Positions 60,534 through 64,000 of a DNA stretch of 64,000 bases are shown here, piece after piece (within the stretch, counting starts at the first letter, position 1; the number at the start of each line of letters is the position of its first letter). The position numbers were made by a program, and so were the translations under genes. The notes below the pieces were generated by a model. That model was not told the origin of the DNA. It did not search any database and saw only the letters and a list, made by a program, of their open reading frames with translations. The DNA is taken from assembly GCA_964384375.1 (NCBI GenBank), contig CAYLLN010000026.1, positions 17,318 through 81,317 on the forward strand. Reading direction: 5' to 3'. Source of the DNA: CAYLLN01 sp964384375 (lineage in GTDB: Bacteria; Planctomycetota; Planctomycetia; Pirellulales; Pirellulaceae).

Positions 60534-60613
60534 TCTACGCCCTGGTCGGCGGGCTCGCCGTGCTCCTGCTCGTTTACTTGACCGTTTCGCTCCTGCGCCC
60601 GGAGTGGTTCTAA
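60530..60613 (+). CDS. kdpF: Kdp small subunit KdpF
   Basis: 27 residues, one membrane helix (V-G-G-L-A-V-L-L-L-V-Y-L-T-V-S-L-L) ending in the typical K/R-P-E-x-F motif (R-P-E-W-F). It overlaps the preceding ORF and ends directly at the kdpA ATG. KdpF stabilises the KdpFABC complex at the inner membrane. Confidence 0.88.
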   Translation: MIYALVGGLAVLLLVYLTVSLLRPEWF

Positions 60614-62353
60614 ATGACTGCCATTGGTGTCACACAACTGGCCATTTTTCTGGCCGTGCTGCTACTGGCGGCGTGGCCCCTCGGCATCTTCGTGGCCCGG
60701 GTTTATGACGATCGGCCGCACCTGTTCGCCTGGCTCAAACCAGTCGAACGCGGCCTGTATCGCCTCGCGGGGGTCGATCCCGCTGGCGAAATGACCTGGC
60801 GCGAGTACGCCCTGGCGATGCTCGCGTTCAACTTGCTCGGCTTGCTGTTCGTGTACGGTTTGCAGCGTCTCCAGCATCTCCTGCCGCTCAATCCGGCCGC
60901 GATGCCGGCGGTGTCGGCCGATTCGTCGTTCAACACGGCGGTCAGCTTTGCCACGAATACGAACTGGCAGGGCTACGGCGGTGAAGCGACGATGAGCTAC
61001 CTGACCCAAATGCTCGGCCTGACCGTGCAGAACTTTGTCTCGGCCGCGGCAGGAATGGCGTGCGTCGTGGCGCTGATCCGCGGCTTTACGCGGAAGCAAG
61101 CCACGGGAATCGGCAACTTCTGGGTCGATCTGACCCGGAGCACGCTCTATATCCTGCTGCCGCTGTCGCTTGTGCTGGCGATCGTCCTGGTCAGCCAGGG
61201 TGTCGTGCAGACGTTCAATCCCTATGCGACTGCGACGCTCCTCGATCCTACGACCGATGGCGAAGGCAAAGCCGTTACCGAGCAGACGATCGCGGTCGGC
61301 CCCGCCGCCTCGCAAGTCGCGATCAAGCAGCTTGGCACGAACGGCGGCGGGTTCTTCAACGTCAACTCGGCCCATCCGCTGGAGAACCCGACTCCTCTGT
61401 CGAACTTTCTCGAATGCCTGGCGATCCTGCTCATTCCCACTGCGCTCTGCATTACGTTTGGCGAGCTGGTGAACGACCGCCGTCAAGGGTGGGCGATTCT
61501 GGCGACGATGCTCATGATCTTTGTGCCCAGCCTGGCCGTTTGTTACTGGGCCGAAGAAGCGGGAAATCCACACCTTTCGCAGGCCGTCGCGGCAAGCGGC
61601 GAGAAAGCCGTTCCCGTCGGCAACCTGGAAGGGAAAGAGGTTCGCTTCGGCGTGGCGAGTTCGGCACTGTGGGCGACCGCCACCACCGCCGCCTCCAACG
61701 GCAGCGTGAATGCTATGCACGATTCGTTCACGCCACTGGGCGGCCTCGTCCCGATGTGGCTGATGCAGCTCGGTGAAGTGATCTTCGGCGGCGTCGGCAG
61801 CGGGCTTTACGGCCTGCTCGCGTTTGCCATCGTCGCCGTCTTCGTCGCCGGCCTCATGGTCGGCCGCACGCCGGAATACCTGGGCAAGAAGATCGAGGCC
61901 TACGAGATGAAAATGGCGTCGATTGTCATTCTGATCCCTTGTGCGGTCGTACTCATCGGCACAGCCGTAGCGGTGGTCGCCCCGCAAGGAAAGGCGACGA
62001 TCTTCAATCCAGCAGCTCACGGATTCAGCGAAGTGCTCTACGCCTTCTCCTCGGCCGGCAACAACAACGGCAGCGCGTTTGCCGGTCTGAGGGCGAACAC
62101 GCCCTTTTACAACACGCTCCTCGGCATTGCCATGTTCGCCTCCCGCTACTGGCTGGCGATTCCGATGCTCGCGATTGCTGGGTCACTGGCTCAGAAGAAG
62201 GCGATTCCCGTGTCCAGCGGCACCTTGCCGACACACACGCCACTGTTCGTGGTTCTGCTGGCGGGCGTGGTGTTGCTCGTCGGCGCGCTCACGTTCCTGC
62301 CGGCCTTGGCGCTGGGACCAATTTTGGAACAACTCCAAATGGTGGCTCACTGA
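60614..62353 (+). CDS. kdpA: Potassium-transporting ATPase subunit A
   Basis: 579 residues; the channel-like subunit that selects K+ in the KdpFABC pump. It has ten predicted helices and the four selectivity-filter-like loops, for example T-N-T-N-W-Q-G-Y-G-G-E near residue 115, T-N-G-G-G-F-F-N-V-N-S-A-H-P near 240, and S-S-A-G-N-N-N-G-S-A-F near 480. The ATG immediately follows the kdpF stop. The operon serves high-affinity K+ uptake at low K+ or osmotic stress. Confidence 0.97.
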   Translation: MTAIGVTQLAIFLAVLLLAAWPLGIFVARVYDDRPHLFAWLKPVERGLYRLAGVDPAGEMTWREYALAMLAFNLLGLLFVYGLQRLQHLLPLNPAAMPAVSADSSFNTAVSFATNTNWQGYGGEATMSYLTQMLGLTVQNFVSAAAGMACVVALIRGFTRKQATGIGNFWVDLTRSTLYILLPLSLVLAIVLVSQGVVQTFNPYATATLLDPTTDGEGKAVTEQTIAVGPAASQVAIKQLGTNGGGFFNVNSAHPLENPTPLSNFLECLAILLIPTALCITFGELVNDRRQGWAILATMLMIFVPSLAVCYWAEEAGNPHLSQAVAASGEKAVPVGNLEGKEVRFGVASSALWATATTAASNGSVNAMHDSFTPLGGLVPMWLMQLGEVIFGGVGSGLYGLLAFAIVAVFVAGLMVGRTPEYLGKKIEAYEMKMASIVILIPCAVVLIGTAVAVVAPQGKATIFNPAAHGFSEVLYAFSSAGNNNGSAFAGLRANTPFYNTLLGIAMFASRYWLAIPMLAIAGSLAQKKAIPVSSGTLPTHTPLFVVLLAGVVLLVGALTFLPALALGPILEQLQMVAH

Positions 62354-62394
62354 ATTCCGCCCACTCACCATTCACCAACTCACTTCTAATAACC

Positions 62395-64000
62395 ATGTCC
62401 GCCAAACGTCGTCCGCTCTTCGATCCGCCGATTGTCAAGCGTGCCTTTGTGGACGCGTTTGCCAAGCTCGATCCGCGCGTCCAGGTTCGCAATCCGGTGA
62501 TGTTCGTCGTCTTCGTGGGAAGCATCCTCACGACGCTCCTCTTCGTCGTGCAACTTTTCGAAAACGGCACACGGAGTGTGCCTGCTACTTCGGAATCTCC
62601 CTGGTTTGTTGTCGGCATCAGCCTCTGGCTCTGGTTTACCGTGCTGTTTGCGAACTTCGCCGAGGCGATGGCTGAGGGGCGCGGCAAGGCCCAGGCCGAC
62701 TCGCTCAAGGCAACGCGGCAAAGCCTGACCGCCAAGAAGCTGATGGAACCAACAACCAGCCTTGCGGAACGCCCTGACTTCGAGCATCTCGTCAAAACCG
62801 GCAAAGCGACCTACATTCCCGCCCCCGACCTGCGGATCGGCGACGTTGTCTTCGTTCCGGCCGGCGATCAGATCCCTGGCGACGGCGAGGCGATGGCCGG
62901 CGTGGCGAGCGTCGATGAAAGCGCCATCACCGGCGAAAGCGCCCCGGTCATTCGCGAGAGCGGAGGCGACCGGAGCAGTGTTACCGGCGGCACGCGCGTC
63001 CTCTCCGACTGGCTCGTCGTCAGGATCACGGCCAACCCCGGCGAAAGTTTCCTCGACCGGATGATTCACCTCGTCGAAGGGGCCAAGCGGCAGAAGACGC
63101 CGAACGAAATCGCCCTGGCGATTCTCCTCTCGGCCATGACGATCATTTTCCTTCTCGTCTGTGCGACGCTGCTCCCCATGTCGATCTACAGCGTCGAAAC
63201 GGCTGGCAAGGGAACTCCCGTCACCATCACCGTCCTCGTGGCCCTGCTCGTCTGTCTCATTCCGACGACGATCGGCGGCCTCCTCTCGGCCATCGGCATT
63301 GCCGGCATGGATCGGATGATTCAGGCCAACGTGATCGCGACGAGCGGCCGCGCGGTCGAAGCGGCCGGCGACGTGAACGTGCTGCTGCTTGACAAAACCG
63401 GCACGATCACACTTGGCAACCGGCAGGCGGTTGAGTTCCTGCCAGCGGAGAAAGTGCCGCTGGAGCGTCTCGCCGATGCAGCCCAGCTTGCGAGCCTGGC
63501 CGACGAAACGCCGGAGGGACGCAGCATTGTCGTCCTCGCGAAGCAGCGCTACGGCCTCCGGGGCCGCGACCTTTCGCAACTTCACGCCACCTTCGTGCCG
63601 TTCACCGCCCAGACCCGCATGAGCGGCGTCAACCTCGACGGCCGCCGCATCCGCAAAGGATCGCTCGACGCGATCGCCAGCCACGTCGGCCAGGACGGCG
63701 GATACTTGCCCGAAAAGCTGATGCGCGATGCCGAGCAAATTTCTCGCGCCGGCGGCACACCGCTCGTAGTCGCTGAGGGAAATCAGGCCCTGGGCGTGAT
63801 TCAGCTCAAGGACATTGTCAAAGGGGGCATCAAGGAGCGGTTTGCCGAACTGCGGCAGATGGGGATCAAAACGGTGATGATCACCGGCGACAACCCGCTC
63901 ACTGCAGCGGCAATTGCAGCGGAAGCCGGCGTCGATGACTTCCTCGCCCAGGCCACCCCCGAAGCGAAGCTCAAACTGATTCGCGAGCATCAAGCCGGCG
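62395..64000 (+). CDS. kdpB: Potassium-transporting ATPase subunit B (3' end outside window)
   Basis: The first about 535 residues of the P-type ATPase subunit; the frame is open to the right edge. Visible features are R-N-P-V-M-F-V-V near residue 32, A-N-F-A-E-A-M-A-E-G-R-G-K-A-Q-A, the phosphatase motif T-G-E-S, the phosphorylation site D-K-T-G-T near residue 331, and M-I-T-G-D-N-P-L-T. Between helices 1 and 2 there is an extra N-G-T-R-S-V-P-A-T-S-E-S segment, encoded partly by a hairpin repeat, that E. coli KdpB lacks. 41 bases separate it from kdpA. Confidence 0.96.
   Translation, partial: MSAKRRPLFDPPIVKRAFVDAFAKLDPRVQVRNPVMFVVFVGSILTTLLFVVQLFENGTRSVPATSESPWFVVGISLWLWFTVLFANFAEAMAEGRGKAQADSLKATRQSLTAKKLMEPTTSLAERPDFEHLVKTGKATYIPAPDLRIGDVVFVPAGDQIPGDGEAMAGVASVDESAITGESAPVIRESGGDRSSVTGGTRVLSDWLVVRITANPGESFLDRMIHLVEGAKRQKTPNEIALAILLSAMTIIFLLVCATLLPMSIYSVETAGKGTPVTITVLVALLVCLIPTTIGGLLSAIGIAGMDRMIQANVIATSGRAVEAAGDVNVLLLDKTGTITLGNRQAVEFLPAEKVPLERLADAAQLASLADETPEGRSIVVLAKQRYGLRGRDLSQLHATFVPFTAQTRMSGVNLDGRRIRKGSLDAIASHVGQDGGYLPEKLMRDAEQISRAGGTPLVVAEGNQALGVIQLKDIVKGGIKERFAELRQMGIKTVMITGDNPLTAAAIAAEAGVDDFLAQATPEAKLKLIREHQAG
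62566..62582 (+). repeat. Hairpin repeat within kdpB
   Basis: GGCACAC-GGA-GTGTGCC, a perfect 7-bp stem, read in frame as G-T-R-S-V-P. It lies in the loop between the first two membrane helices. Confidence 0.6.

Noticed and set aside
62386..63993. A long minus-strand frame over kdpB
   Set aside because: The plus strand holds the KdpB motifs T-G-E-S, D-K-T-G-T and T-G-D-N.

Overview
The window looks like a chromosome segment from a GC-rich planctomycete, probably of the Pirellulales type. The evidence is the combination of DUF1501 and DUF1549/DUF1553 gene pairs, an SHD1-domain protein, a MoxR-DUF58-vWA operon, an EF-hand secreted protein, a very long DUF11-repeat protein with an N-terminal F-E-S-L-E-G-R motif, and many short dispersed hairpin repeats, several of them inside genes. 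There are no rRNA or tRNA genes, no CRISPR array and no intact transposase.

Layout. 1-11.4 kb is housekeeping: the end of a SurA/PrsA-like isomerase, an SHD1 beta-propeller protein, an SRP RNA gene with its own promoter, dnaX, recR, rpoN, a fluoride channel, ilvB and a small unknown gene. 11.4-39.9 kb is the notable part. It holds eleven paralogues of an unnamed secreted protein of about 280 residues, called here the TDPE family. Copy 1 is divergent from a long operon (12.4-31.2 kb) encoding DUF1549, DUF1501, EF-hand, MoxR, DUF58, BatA/vWA, DUF4175-like and vWA/glutamine-amidotransferase-like proteins, with a TDPE gene after MoxR, BatA, the DUF4175-like gene and the amidotransferase-like gene. 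A second unit (31.2-39.9 kb) encodes a BlaI repressor, an M56 (BlaR1) peptidase fused to WD40 repeats, six tandem TDPE genes with tiny or overlapping junctions, and a caspase-fold protein lacking the expected cysteine. 40-57.9 kb holds a PfkB sugar kinase, glycogen phosphorylase, an HTTM-like membrane protein, the DUF11 protein, transketolase, glycogen branching enzyme, a degenerate RNase H-like protein, a small membrane gene with a HicB-like gene, and a DUF1501 gene. 57.9-64 kb holds a DUF1549/DUF1553 cytochrome protein and the kdp potassium-pump operon (small ORF, kdpF, kdpA, start of kdpB), cut by the window end.

How it may work together. The promoters of the long operon and of blaI both carry the inverted repeat AGAC-N5-GTCT inside a 17-bp -35/-10 spacer. 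This suggests that the BlaI/M56 pair controls its own unit and the 19-kb MoxR/vWA/TDPE operon as one regulon; TDPE copy 1 has a divergent promoter next to the same site. Each TDPE protein appears to consist of two related halves. The function of the family is unknown. Separately, REPIN-like and other palindromic elements occur between genes and also in frame inside genes (DUF1553, kdpB, rpoN tail, HTTM tail).
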